From: Massilia agilis
GTDB taxonomy: Bacteria; Pseudomonadota; Gammaproteobacteria; Burkholderiales; Burkholderiaceae_D
DNA length: 64,000 bases
Reading direction: 5' to 3'
NCBI RefSeq assembly: GCF_024756255.1
Contig: NZ_JANUHB010000001.1
Location: 1,364,001 to 1,428,000 of the forward strand
Shown here: positions 8,971 to 18,505 of the stretch, one piece after another
How positions within the stretch are numbered: the first letter of the stretch is position 1
Layout of the letters: each line of letters begins with the position of its first letter
The notes under the pieces: generated by a model
What the model was told of the DNA's origin: nothing
What the model saw: only the letters and a program-made list of their open reading frames with translations
The model's database searches: none
Made by a program: the position numbers and the translations under genes

Positions 8971-10305
8971 TCAAGTGGCCTCGGTTTGCGCCATTCGCGA
9001 CACCGGCGTTGGCAGCTCTTTATCAAGCAGACGAACATCGAGCACATTCGTTGCCAGCTTGATCTGTCCCGACTGGACCAGCGCGTAGATCTTCTTGTTC
9101 ACCTCAGACACGACGCCACCCAGTCCGTTCTCGGGGTCCCCGATCCAGAAACCGAGTTCGACCTCGTAGCCTTCCGGCGCAAAGCGGTTCAGGCCGACGC
9201 CGGGCGCGGGTTGTTCCAGCACGCGCGGCGTGCCGACCGCCTGCTGCAGCAGCAGCGGCATCACCACGGTGAGATCGCTGCCGTGCGCAACGAGGATGCG
9301 GGTGAAGCCGCGCACGCAGCGGCTGGACAGCGACTGGTTCTGCACCGGTCCCGAAATCAGCATTTCGTTCGGCAGCACCGTTTCCACGCCATCCAGCCCC
9401 TGCAGCACGGTATAGCGGGTGTTGATGTTGGTGATCTTGCCGGTGTACTTGTCCACCGAAATCATGTCGCCGATCGACAGGCTGCGCTCGAGCAGGATGA
9501 TGAAACCCGACACGTAGTTGCTGGCAATGCGCTGCATGCCCAGGCCCAGGCCCACGCCAAACGCGCCACCGAACACGGACAGCACGGTCAGGTCCAGCCC
9601 CATCAGCGGCAGGCACAGCAGCACGGCGACGAGGATCAGCAGCGCACGGCTCATGCGCGCCAGCATCACCTTGAGCGAAGTGTGCAGGCCGGCCATGCCC
9701 ATCAGGCGCTCTTCCAGCGCGGCGCCGGCCCACAGCGCCAGCATCAGCAGCACGACCACCGACAGGCCGCCCTGCAAAATCTCCGCAATCGACGGATGCA
9801 GCTTGCCCAGGTGGATTTCGCGGCTGTCGAGGAAGGCGTAGACGTCGTCCCACATGCCGGTGATGTAGAGGGCAACGCCCAGCCACACCAGCAGCGCGAA
9901 CATCTTCTCGAACGTCACGAAGGCCGCGCCCAGCTCGCCCCTGCGGCCGAACACGCGGCGCAGCAAGTAGAACACGGCGCGGATCGCCGCCAGCGAGGTG
10001 AACACCGGCATGGCCACCCGCACCAGGTTGATGTGGATGTGGTTGGCGATGAGGATGTACTTGGCCGCGTCCAGCAGCCCGACCACGATCAGCGGCGCCA
10101 GCACCGCGAGGAAGCTCTCGGCGCCGATGCGCAGGAAGCCACCCTCGCCGTCGCGCGCGCGCGGCAGCAAGCGGCGGATCACGCGCGCAGCGAGCCAGCC
10201 GAGCGCGGCGCTCGCGAGGACCGCCACCACCTGCCACTTGATGCCGGGCCGGGCGAGATCCTCGATCAGGTCGGGCAGCAGGTTGGACAGGGGCACGGCC
10301 GTCAT
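8971..10305 (-). CDS. MscS-family mechanosensitive channel
   Basis: 444-residue inner-membrane small-conductance mechanosensitive channel relative. The N-terminal half carries about five hydrophobic helices; the pore-lining region is GGAFGVGLGLGMQRIASNYV with the typical glycine/alanine pattern, followed by the beta domain (IGDMISVDKYTGKITNINTR, VLPNEMLISG). The larger size and extra helices compared with E. coli MscS (286 residues) suggest a YbdG/YnaI-like form. It protects against hypo-osmotic shock by family knowledge. The start is 3 bases after the rsmB stop, so it is translationally linked to that gene. Confidence 0.88.
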   Translation of the reverse strand: MTAVPLSNLLPDLIEDLARPGIKWQVVAVLASAALGWLAARVIRRLLPRARDGEGGFLRIGAESFLAVLAPLIVVGLLDAAKYILIANHIHINLVRVAMPVFTSLAAIRAVFYLLRRVFGRRGELGAAFVTFEKMFALLVWLGVALYITGMWDDVYAFLDSREIHLGKLHPSIAEILQGGLSVVVLLMLALWAGAALEERLMGMAGLHTSLKVMLARMSRALLILVAVLLCLPLMGLDLTVLSVFGGAFGVGLGLGMQRIASNYVSGFIILLERSLSIGDMISVDKYTGKITNINTRYTVLQGLDGVETVLPNEMLISGPVQNQSLSSRCVRGFTRILVAHGSDLTVVMPLLLQQAVGTPRVLEQPAPGVGLNRFAPEGYEVELGFWIGDPENGLGGVVSEVNKKIYALVQSGQIKLATNVLDVRLLDKELPTPVSRMAQTEAT

Positions 10306-10308
10306 CGC

Positions 10309-11607
10309 TTATTCCTCCGTTTCCGCCTGCGTCTTCGCCGGTTTCGCGGCCATCGGTTTGCGCTCCAGCACGGCGGCGAAGAAGCCGTCGGTGTTGTGCT
10401 TGTGCGGCAGCAGCTTGAGGTATTTGTCCATCTCGAGCGGGATCTTCTGCTCAGCCAGCGCGGCGCTCATCGGCACCAGCTGGAAGTCGTCGTGCGTGGC
10501 CAGGAACTGCTCGACCACGGCGTCGTTCTCTTCGTTCAGCAGGCTGCAGGTGGCGTACACCAGGCGGCCGCCGCTCTTGACCAGGCGCGAGGCGCCGTCC
10601 AGGATCGACAGCTGCTTTTCCTGCATCTCGGCGATTGCCTGCGGCTGCTGGCGCCACTTCACGTCCGGGTTGCGGCGCAGGGTGCCCAGGCCGCTGCACG
10701 GCGCATCGACCAGCACGCGGTCGATCTTGCCGGCCAGGCGCTTGACCTTGGCGTCGCGCTCGTGCGCGATCACCACCGGGTGCACGTTCGACAGGCCCGA
10801 GCGTGCCAGGCGCGGCTTGAGCTTGGCCAGGCGCTTTTCGGACACGTCGAAGGCGTACAGGCGGCCGGTGTTGCGCATGATCGCGCCCAGCGCCAGCGTC
10901 TTGCCGCCCGCGCCAGCACAGAAGTCCACCACCATCTCGCCGCGGCGCGCGCCCACCAGCTGGGCCAGCACCTGGCTGCCCTCGTCCTGCACCTCGATGG
11001 CGCCGGACTTGAACAACGGCAGGTTCTGCAGCGCCGGCTTCTTGTGCACGCGCAGGCCCAGCGGCGCGTACGGCATCGGCTCGGCGATGATCGGCGCCGT
11101 GGCCAGTTCCGCGATCACGTCCTCGCGGTTGGCCTTGATCGAGTTGACGCGCAGGTCGAGCGGCGCCGGTGTATTCAGCACGGCCGCCAGCTCCAGCGTT
11201 TCCTGCTCGCCGAACTGGGCCACGAGCTTGTCGTACAGCCACTGCGGCAGGTTCGAACGCAACAGCGGCGACAGCAGCTTGCGGTCGATCTGCGCAACGC
11301 GGGCCAGGAACTGGTTTTCCTCTTCGCTCAAGCCGCCCAGCGACTCGGCGCCCACCGCCTCGGCCATGCCCAGCAGTGCCAGGCGGCGGATGGTCGGCGC
11401 ATTGCCGGAGCCGGCGAAGTCGGTGAAGAAGGACTTGTTGCGCAGCACGGCATACACCGCCTCGGCGACGGCGCCGCGTTCACGGCCACCCAGGCGCGGG
11501 TGATCCTTGAAGTAGCGCGACAGCGTCACGTCGGCCGGCGCGGTAAAACGCAGGATCTCGCGCAACACCTCTTCGGTATTGGCGAGAATTGCTGGAGGCA
11601 ATCTCAT
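10309..11607 (-). CDS. rsmB: RsmB/NOP-family RNA m5C methyltransferase
   Basis: 432-residue SAM-dependent rRNA (cytosine-C5) methyltransferase. The N-terminal NusB-like region leads to the SAM-binding motif VDFCAGAGGKTLALG near residue 222, motif IV DAPCSGLGTLRRNP near 300, and motif VI YATCSLLNEEN near 350. The two cysteines in PCSG and TCS are the general-base and nucleophile positions of the family. Residue C967 of 16S rRNA is the expected target, but RsmB and RsmF are hard to separate without alignment. It lies between purN (13 bases upstream) and mscS in one minus-strand operon. Confidence 0.9.
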   Translation of the reverse strand: MRLPPAILANTEEVLREILRFTAPADVTLSRYFKDHPRLGGRERGAVAEAVYAVLRNKSFFTDFAGSGNAPTIRRLALLGMAEAVGAESLGGLSEEENQFLARVAQIDRKLLSPLLRSNLPQWLYDKLVAQFGEQETLELAAVLNTPAPLDLRVNSIKANREDVIAELATAPIIAEPMPYAPLGLRVHKKPALQNLPLFKSGAIEVQDEGSQVLAQLVGARRGEMVVDFCAGAGGKTLALGAIMRNTGRLYAFDVSEKRLAKLKPRLARSGLSNVHPVVIAHERDAKVKRLAGKIDRVLVDAPCSGLGTLRRNPDVKWRQQPQAIAEMQEKQLSILDGASRLVKSGGRLVYATCSLLNEENDAVVEQFLATHDDFQLVPMSAALAEQKIPLEMDKYLKLLPHKHNTDGFFAAVLERKPMAAKPAKTQAETEE

Positions 11608-11619
11608 GAAATTCCTTGT

Positions 11620-12237
11620 TTAGATTCTGTTGTTTCCGGCAACGGTCACTTGCCCGTTGTCGATCGTGACCCTGTCCTCGACGCACAGGCGGACCGCATA
11701 GGGGTAGAGCTTGTGCTCTTCCACCAGCACGCGCGCGGCCAGCGTCTCTTCGGTGTCGCCGGGCAGCACGTTCACACGCGCCTGGGCGATCACCGGACCG
11801 TGGTCCAGCTCGGCCGTCACGAAGTGGACGGTTGCGCCATGCTCCGGCACGCCCGCCTCCAGCGCCTGCCGGTGCGTCGCCAGGCCCGGAAAGGCCGGCA
11901 GCAGCGACGGGTGGATGTTCAGCAAGCGGCCCGCATAGTGCTCGACGAAGCCGGGGGTCAGAATGCGCATGAAGCCGGCCAGCACCACCAGGTCGGGCTG
12001 GAAGCCGTCAATGACTGTCCGCAGCGCCGCGTCGAACGCCTCGCGCGTCGGGTAATCCTTGTTCGACACGACGGCCGTCGGGATGCCGTGCTTTGTTGCG
12101 AACGCGAGTCCCTTGGCGTCGGCCTTGTTGCTGATCACCGCGGCCACCCGTGCCGGCCACTTCTCGGCTTGGCAGGCGCGCACCACTGCTTCCATGTTGC
12201 TGCCACGGCCAGAAATGAGGATCACGATGTTTTTCAT
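11620..12237 (-). CDS. purN: Phosphoribosylglycinamide formyltransferase 1
   Basis: 205-residue enzyme of de novo purine synthesis that transfers a formyl group from 10-formyltetrahydrofolate to GAR. Catalytic N107, H109 (RLLNIHPSLLPAF) and D145 (AELDHGPVI) are in place, and ISGRGSNMEAV at the N-terminus binds the phosphate. The start ATG at 12237 gives the family's MKNIVILISG; the open frame runs 30 codons further upstream into a family-B repeat, which is not coding. It heads the purN-rsmB-mscS run. Confidence 0.96.
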   Translation of the reverse strand: MKNIVILISGRGSNMEAVVRACQAEKWPARVAAVISNKADAKGLAFATKHGIPTAVVSNKDYPTREAFDAALRTVIDGFQPDLVVLAGFMRILTPGFVEHYAGRLLNIHPSLLPAFPGLATHRQALEAGVPEHGATVHFVTAELDHGPVIAQARVNVLPGDTEETLAARVLVEEHKLYPYAVRLCVEDRVTIDNGQVTVAGNNRI

Positions 12238-12300
12238 AGCCCGCCATTGTACCTGAGGCGTCAAGTCAGGCCCAACCGAAACATCGGCACCAAGGCTGTG

Positions 12301-12419
12301 CGTAGGGTGGGCGGGTTTCCCGCCCACGCGTTCAACCAGTGCATGCCGGTCGGCGCGTTCGCTAGCCCGGTGCGCCCATGCAAATTGAACGCGTGGGCAG
12401 CACAGCTGCCCACCCTACG
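12301..12419. repeat. Family-B palindromic repeat, paired unit
   Basis: The left half has stem GGGCGGG/CCCGCCC and the right half GGGCAGC/GCTGCCC. The two halves face each other around about 60 bases and share the CGTAGGGTGGGC outer edge and ACGCGTTCAA junction. The stem sequence differs between halves but each remains self-complementary. Confidence 0.88.
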
Positions 12420-12452
12420 GTCATTATGGCCAACGGTGAAAGGATCAGACGG

Positions 12453-12851
12453 TCACTCGAACGAGTAGAACACCCGGAACGGCACCTTTTTCTCCGCCCA
12501 GAAATCGGCCGCGTCGCGGAACACGTCGAGCAAGTTCTCGCGCGCTTCCTTGTCGAATTTTTGCGTGTTGGGCAATTGCTCCAGCACGACGATGAAGCCC
12601 GGCTGCGGCCCGGCCTTGTGGATGGTGTGGGTCAGGCACTCGCGCAGCGCGTCGAAATTCTTGCTGCACGGCTTGGGAAAATGGAAGCTCTCGCCGATCT
12701 TTGCGCACACCTGCTGCTTGGTCAGGGCAGTGGCACAGTACGCGTACAGGAAGTGATGCCCCAGCCTGCCAGCCTCTTCCTGCAGCTCCACGACGCGGAA
12801 CGCACGAATGGACTGCACAAGATTGGGCGCCACTGTCATCAACAAACTCAT
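12453..12851 (-). CDS. Barstar-like protein without an adjacent RNase
   Basis: 132 residues resembling the barstar (RNase inhibitor) family as it occurs in Burkholderiales: NLVQSIRAFRVVELQEEAGR, then SFHFPKPCSKNFDALRECL, then PGFIVVLEQLPNTQKFDKEA, and DVFRDAADFWAEKKVPFRVF at the end. Barstars bind and block secreted guanyl-specific ribonucleases. No ribonuclease gene lies beside it here, so its partner is elsewhere or absent. Start: GAGGG is 5 bases before MSLLMT (12851); an ATG at 12917 in the same frame also has AGGAG upstream and would add 22 residues unlike the family. Confidence 0.75.
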   Translation of the reverse strand: MSLLMTVAPNLVQSIRAFRVVELQEEAGRLGHHFLYAYCATALTKQQVCAKIGESFHFPKPCSKNFDALRECLTHTIHKAGPQPGFIVVLEQLPNTQKFDKEARENLLDVFRDAADFWAEKKVPFRVFYSFE

Positions 12852-13204
12852 TTTTCCCTCAAGTTGACCTAGTGTGTTGGGAGGGGAACCCGCGCCCGGA
12901 CCATGGAGCACGCGCATTACTTACTCTCCTGCTATTGATTTACACACGCCAATAAACCCTAACTTTTCTAAGGGTAACGTTTTGTGGTAGTGGAAGCAAC
13001 CCGAATGTTGACTCCTAACGCCAATTTTTCAAAAAAACCTTTGATTTAACAAGGATTTTCCCGCTTCTGTCCGCCAAAGTCGCATAATGCCTGCTGTTAC
13101 ATTTTGTTGCCACGCAGATCGCACGGCGTACTCGGCTGGAAGTACCATAAGCTCGTGGCACTAGCATATTGACGACTTAGCACCACCCAAGAACGAGGTA
13201 AACC
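12852..13204. other. A/T-richer intergenic region
   Basis: About 350 bases between divergent genes, markedly A/T-rich around 12940-13100. It should hold the promoters of the barstar-like gene and of the glycine-zipper gene; I could not settle on convincing hexamers. No gene or repeat of the two families was seen. Confidence 0.5.
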
Positions 13205-13717
13205 ATGAAACTGCAAGCCAAACTTTTGATCTCCGCCCTCAGCGTCGCCGCGCTCCCGCTGGCCCATGCCGGCGACTTCGACGACTTCGGCCGCGTGGTG
13301 CGCGTCCAGCCGCGTACCGAGCAGGTGCGTGTGCCGCGCCAGGAGTGCCGCACCGAATACGTGCAGGCGCAGGCCCAGCCGCAGCGCGGCTCGGGTGGCC
13401 AGATCGTCGGCGGCATCGCCGGCGCGCTGCTGGGCAGCCAGGTGGGCGGCGGTAACGGCAAGGTGGCTGCGGCTGCTGCCGGTGCAATCGCCGGCGCCAT
13501 GGTGGGCGACCATGTCGAAAACGACGGCCGCAACTATGGACCGGGCGTGCAGGAGCAAGCCGTGCGCCAGTGCCGCACCGTCGAGGTGGTGGAAACCCGC
13601 AACGCCGGCTACGAGGTGACCTACGAGTACCGCGGCCACCAGTACACCGAGATCATGAGCCGCGACCCGGGCGACCGCGTCCACCTGCGCGTCTCGGTGG
13701 TCGCCGACCGCTACTGA
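13205..13717 (+). CDS. Glycine-zipper 2TM surface-antigen-like protein
   Basis: 170 residues. A cleavable signal peptide (MKLQAKLLISALSVAALPLA, cleavage after HA-G near 22) directs it to the periplasm or outer membrane. Residues 62-102 form a glycine-zipper hairpin of two short membrane-compatible helices (QIVGGIAGALLGSQVGGG, then AAAAGAIAGAMVGDHV) as in the Rickettsia 17-kDa antigen and SlyB-like proteins. The flanking beta-rich parts contain two cysteines (C48 and one near 121) that could form a disulfide. There is no lipobox cysteine. GAGGTAAACC precedes the ATG. Its role is structural or unknown. Confidence 0.82.
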   Translation: MKLQAKLLISALSVAALPLAHAGDFDDFGRVVRVQPRTEQVRVPRQECRTEYVQAQAQPQRGSGGQIVGGIAGALLGSQVGGGNGKVAAAAAGAIAGAMVGDHVENDGRNYGPGVQEQAVRQCRTVEVVETRNAGYEVTYEYRGHQYTEIMSRDPGDRVHLRVSVVADRY

Positions 13718-13824
13718 TCGATCCGCCACGGGCAGGTTCCTGCCCTCCTCCCCCGGGTTCCTGCTAGTGCTTGCGCTGTGGGAACCCGTCGCCTGATAAT
13801 AGGGCGGTTTTCCCAGGCCGTCCT

Positions 13825-14616
13825 ATGCTCATCAAACGAAAATCCATCGAACAAGCCGAATCGTCCCGCCGTCCCGTGCGCAAGCCGAAATTCGCGCCCG
13901 TGACGCTATCGGAACAGGAAGGCGTACGCTACCTGCACTTCGGCACCGAGTGGGTGCAGGGCGCCATGCGCATCCGAAAACCGGACTGGCCCGAACTGGA
14001 ATATGCGCAGCAGATGATGTCCTTTATGCTGTTCATCGACGCCCCGCGCACCATTTGCCAGCTGGGCCTGGGTGCGGCCACGCTCACCAAGTTCTGCTAC
14101 CGCCAGTTCCCCGAGGCGCAAGTCACCGCCATCGAACTGAACCCGTCGGTGATCGCGATCTGCCACTCGATGTTCAAGTTGCCCGAGGACGACGCGCGGC
14201 TGCAGGTACGCGAGATGGACGCCTTCGACTTTGTGCTACACCCGTCCAGCCACGGCGCATTCGACGTGCTGCAGTGCGACCTGTACGACGCCACCGCGCG
14301 CGGCCCGGTGCTCGACACGCCCGAGTTCTACGCGGCCTGTAACGCCTGCCTCGCGCCGGGCGGCATCATGACCGTGAACCTGTTCGGCGACCATCCGAGC
14401 TTCGCCAAGAACATCAAGGCGATGAAGTTCGCGTTCGACCAGGTGATCTGCCTGCCCGAAGTCCACGAAGGCAATGTGGTCGCGCTGTGCTTCAGGGAGC
14501 GCCGCAAGATCGACCTGGACGCGCTGGCCGCACGCGCGGCGCAGATCCAGGCCTCTACCAAACTGCCCGCCAAATCCTGGGTCAAGGGCATCGCCACGGC
14601 ACTCGCCACAAAATAA
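13825..14616 (+). CDS. Spermidine-synthase-like methyltransferase-fold protein
   Basis: 263 residues with the Rossmann fold of the spermidine synthase/SAM methyltransferase group: motif I LGLGAATLTKF near 80-90, the acidic residue in AIELNPSVIA (E104), and MDAFDFV and DVLQCDLYDA further on. The N-terminus is shorter and more basic than in true spermidine synthases, and I do not see the polyamine-binding residues well enough to claim that activity. Its stop codon touches the ATG of the next gene (TAAATG), so it is co-translated with the GspE-like ATPase. The family is often annotated only as spermidine synthase by similarity. Confidence 0.75.
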   Translation: MLIKRKSIEQAESSRRPVRKPKFAPVTLSEQEGVRYLHFGTEWVQGAMRIRKPDWPELEYAQQMMSFMLFIDAPRTICQLGLGAATLTKFCYRQFPEAQVTAIELNPSVIAICHSMFKLPEDDARLQVREMDAFDFVLHPSSHGAFDVLQCDLYDATARGPVLDTPEFYAACNACLAPGGIMTVNLFGDHPSFAKNIKAMKFAFDQVICLPEVHEGNVVALCFRERRKIDLDALAARAAQIQASTKLPAKSWVKGIATALATK

Positions 14617-16413
<1,797 letters not shown>

Positions 16414-16434
16414 CCGGCCTGCCCCAAACAGGAC

Positions 16435-16463
16435 TGGCGCAAACGGCAAGCTGTCGCTATAAT
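16435..16463 (+). promoter_or_regulatory. Promoter of the first tRNA-Lys
   Basis: TATAAT at 16458-16463 with a weak -35 (TGGCGC) 17 bases upstream. The tRNA begins 13 bases after the -10. The block GACTGGCGCAA...GCTATAAT recurs before the second tRNA. Confidence 0.65.
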
Positions 16464-16476
16464 GACGACCTCTTTC

Positions 16477-16552
16477 GGGTCGTTAGCTCAGTTGGTAGAG
16501 CAGCGGACTTTTAATCCGTTGGTCGCGTGTTCGAGCCACGCACGGCCTACCA
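16477..16552 (+). tRNA. tRNA-Lys (UUU), copy 1
   Basis: 76 bases with encoded CCA. Acceptor GGGTCGT pairs with ACGGCCT, the anticodon loop CTTTTAA gives UUU, and the T stem is GCGTG/CACGC. A D-arm GCTC/GAGC and TTCGAGC loop are present. Confidence 0.97.
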
Positions 16553-16563
16553 GAATCAGAAGA

Positions 16564-16597
16564 AGGGGTTTCGAGCAATCGAAACCCCTTTTTTCAT
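16564..16597 (+). terminator. Terminator after tRNA-Lys copy 1
   Basis: GGGGTTTCGA / TCGAAACCCC with a short loop, followed by TTTTTT. Confidence 0.88.
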
Positions 16598-16638
16598 TCC
16601 TCGGCCAAATCGCCGTAGGGCGGGCGCGCAGTAAAGAC

Positions 16639-16667
16639 TGGCGCAACCGCAAAACTGCCGCTATAAT
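16639..16667 (+). promoter_or_regulatory. Promoter of the second tRNA-Lys
   Basis: TATAAT at 16662-16667, preceded by the same GACTGGCGCAA block as copy 1 and placed the same 12-13 bases before the tRNA. This indicates that promoter and tRNA were duplicated together. Confidence 0.65.
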
Positions 16668-16679
16668 AGCGAGCTCTTC

Positions 16680-16755
16680 GGGTCGTTAGCTCAGTTGGTA
16701 GAGCAGCGGACTTTTAATCCGTTGGTCGCTGGTTCGAGCCCAGCACGGCCTACCA
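16680..16755 (+). tRNA. tRNA-Lys (UUU), copy 2
   Basis: 76 bases with encoded CCA, identical to copy 1 except in the T stem, which is GCTGG/CCAGC instead of GCGTG/CACGC. Both versions are fully paired. Confidence 0.97.
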
Positions 16756-16771
16756 GAATTTAGCAGTAACA

Positions 16772-16807
16772 TGAAAGGCGTTGCGAGTGATCGTGACGCC
16801 TTTTTTG
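16772..16807 (+). terminator. Terminator after tRNA-Lys copy 2
   Basis: AAGGCGT and ACGCCTT arms enclose a 14-base loop, followed by TTTTTTG. Confidence 0.75.
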
Positions 16808-16827
16808 TTTTACCCGCCCTGCCCTTC

Positions 16828-17421
16828 ATGCCGCAAACGATCGCCGCCCCCGTCCACCACGAACTGGTCATCAAGAAGAGCCGCTTCATCGCGTGCGTGC
16901 AGCCGATGGCCGACCGTGCGGGCGCGCAGGCGGTGGTGTCTGCCTTGAAGGCGCAGCACCCGGGCGCGAACCATGTCTGTTGGGCGCTGCTGGCCGGCGG
17001 CCAGTCGGCGGCGGTGGACGATGGCGAGCCAAGCGGCACCGCCGGGCGCCCGATGCTCGACGTGCTGCGTCACCAGGACCTGGAAGGCGTGCTCGCCACC
17101 GTGGTGCGCTACTTTGGCGGCGTCAAGCTGGGCGCCGGCGGCCTGGTGCGCGCTTACACCGACGCGGTGGCGCAGGCGCTGCTGCAGGCCGATAAAATCG
17201 CCATCGTGCGTACCCGGACCTTGCGCTGCCTGGTGCCGTACGCACTGGAAGGCATGGTACGGCGCGAGCTGGAGGCTGCGGGCGCCACCCTCGCCGACGT
17301 CGAACACGGCGACGCCGTGAGCCTTGCATTTGCGCTGCCGGAAGTGGCGGCGGCCGGATTGGTGGCCAGGCTGAACGATGCCGGCCACGGGCGGCTCACC
17401 TGGCACGGCGAGGACGACTGA
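16828..17421 (+). CDS. YigZ/IMPACT family protein
   Basis: 197 residues. The UPF0029/IMPACT N-terminal domain is clear: VIKKSRFIACVQPM, then HVCWALL, DDGEPSGTAGRPML and VVRYFGGVKLGAGGLVRAY, followed by a C-terminal domain of about 60 residues as in E. coli YigZ. The biochemical role is not established; eukaryotic IMPACT modulates GCN2. I chose ATG 16828 because the open frame upstream runs through the tRNA terminator. It lies 73 bases after tRNA-Lys copy 2 and 52 bases before the cupin gene. Confidence 0.9.
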   Translation: MPQTIAAPVHHELVIKKSRFIACVQPMADRAGAQAVVSALKAQHPGANHVCWALLAGGQSAAVDDGEPSGTAGRPMLDVLRHQDLEGVLATVVRYFGGVKLGAGGLVRAYTDAVAQALLQADKIAIVRTRTLRCLVPYALEGMVRRELEAAGATLADVEHGDAVSLAFALPEVAAAGLVARLNDAGHGRLTWHGEDD

Positions 17422-17473
17422 CGGCGCGCTCGTCGGTGCTACACTCGACTCATCTCAACCACAGGGAGGAGCC

Positions 17474-17959
17474 ATGTCCGCCAACAACGAACGCAACCCG
17501 CACCTGATCCGCGCTGCCGAAGTGAAGTCAGCCGAGGGTGAATTCTCGCACCCATGGAATCCGAAGTCGCGCCTCATCGGCACCCACCTGAGCAAGGCCG
17601 CCGGGCTGCAGCGCGCCGGGGTCAGCATCGTGCGCATCCCGGCCGGCCACGAGTCGTTCGCCTACCACGCGCACCATCGCGAAGAAGAGTGGGTCTACAT
17701 CCTCTCCGGCCGCGGCATGGCCGATGTCGACGACAAGCAGTACGAGGTCGCCGCCGGCGATTTTCTCGGCTTTCCGACCTCGGTCGCACACCACATGCGC
17801 AATCCGTTCGACGAGGACCTGGTCTACCTGATGGGCGGCGAGAATCTGGACACCGAGATCGCCGACTTCCCGCGCCTGGGCAAGCGGATGGTCAGGATGG
17901 GGGACGAGGTCGCCATCTACAGCCTCGCGGACGGCAAACCACTGGGGCCGCTGGACTAA
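17474..17959 (+). CDS. Cupin-domain protein
   Basis: 161 residues with one conserved cupin barrel: motif 1 HAHHREEEWVYILSGRG (metal-binding histidines and glutamate) and motif 2 GDFLGFPTSVAHHMRNP. The metal site appears complete, so an enzymatic or metal-dependent binding role is possible, but the substrate is unknown. The N-terminus (MSANNERNPHLIRAAEVKS) has no signal peptide, so it is cytoplasmic. AGGGAGGA lies directly before the ATG. It is downstream of the IMPACT gene in the same direction and may be cotranscribed. Confidence 0.85.
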   Translation: MSANNERNPHLIRAAEVKSAEGEFSHPWNPKSRLIGTHLSKAAGLQRAGVSIVRIPAGHESFAYHAHHREEEWVYILSGRGMADVDDKQYEVAAGDFLGFPTSVAHHMRNPFDEDLVYLMGGENLDTEIADFPRLGKRMVRMGDEVAIYSLADGKPLGPLD

Positions 17960-18505
17960 ATATCTCTACACAATACCGCCCAACGTACCGCCAGCAGAAG
18001 AGCGAGCAGGCCAGCAAGAGAAAGGCTTGACGAAGATCTGCGCGGCGCTCGTAGCGGACCCGCAATGGTCACGGGCGCAGACGCCTGTCGCACAAGTTCT
18101 GACGCCCCCTCCGCACGTCGTCCCGGCGAACGCCGGGACCCATGCTGAGCGTGCGCCTTCGGCACAAGTCGCGTGGCCGCATACTCAGCATGGGCCCCGG
18201 CTTCCGCAGGGGCGACGGCAATCCAGCCGTTCCGACTGCCCCAGCTCAGCCTTGGAGCCGTCCGGCGCCTCGTCTTCTATCTTTTCCGGTTCATTGGCAA
18301 CCTTCGCGCGTCGGTTGCCGCTTTGCCTTCAATGAAACCGCTCGTTGAGCTTTGGTCGCCCCCATATCGCACCTGCGTCAGTCACGCACTATTTTTTGCT
18401 ATCAAATAGTAAGTTTTGTGCTACCCTGATTCCGCTTCGTTGCCTCATTGATGACGTGATCGTTTCTGATTGCCCAAAAACCGCGTGCCACACTCAGAGG
18501 AAAAA
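17960..18505. other. Intergenic region with a repeat pair
   Basis: About 545 bases without a supported gene. It holds a family-A repeat pair (18116-18218). At 18389-18409 the arms CTATTT and AAATAG form an A/T-rich inverted repeat about 100 bases before the peptidase gene, which could be an operator. Short open frames here lack ribosome-binding sites. Confidence 0.5.
18116..18218. repeat. Family-A palindromic repeat, inverted pair
   Basis: CGTCGTCCCGGCGAACGCCG begins the left copy, which ends CATGCTGAGC. The right copy is inverted (ACTCAGCATGGGCCCCGG ... GGCGACGG). About 30 bases separate them. Confidence 0.85.

Noticed and set aside
8299-12468. A 1389-codon open frame on the plus strand across four minus-strand genes, and similar giant frames at 28277-32695, 1883-3823 and 39600-42263
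   Set aside because: They lie antisense to strongly supported genes (desaturase, MscS, rsmB, purN; efflux operon; ispH; aceE), have no family similarity and arise from high-GC third positions.
12453-13717. A toxin-antitoxin pair of a ribonuclease and the barstar-like protein
   Set aside because: No ribonuclease is encoded beside the barstar-like gene; the divergent neighbour is a glycine-zipper envelope protein.
13825-14616. Calling this gene speE (spermidine synthase)
   Set aside because: The fold is right but the N-terminal polyamine-binding part is missing and there is no speD nearby; only the fold is claimed.
17960-18505. Short open frames between the cupin and S41 genes as genes
   Set aside because: They overlap the family-A repeat pair, lack ribosome-binding sites and show no protein-like composition.
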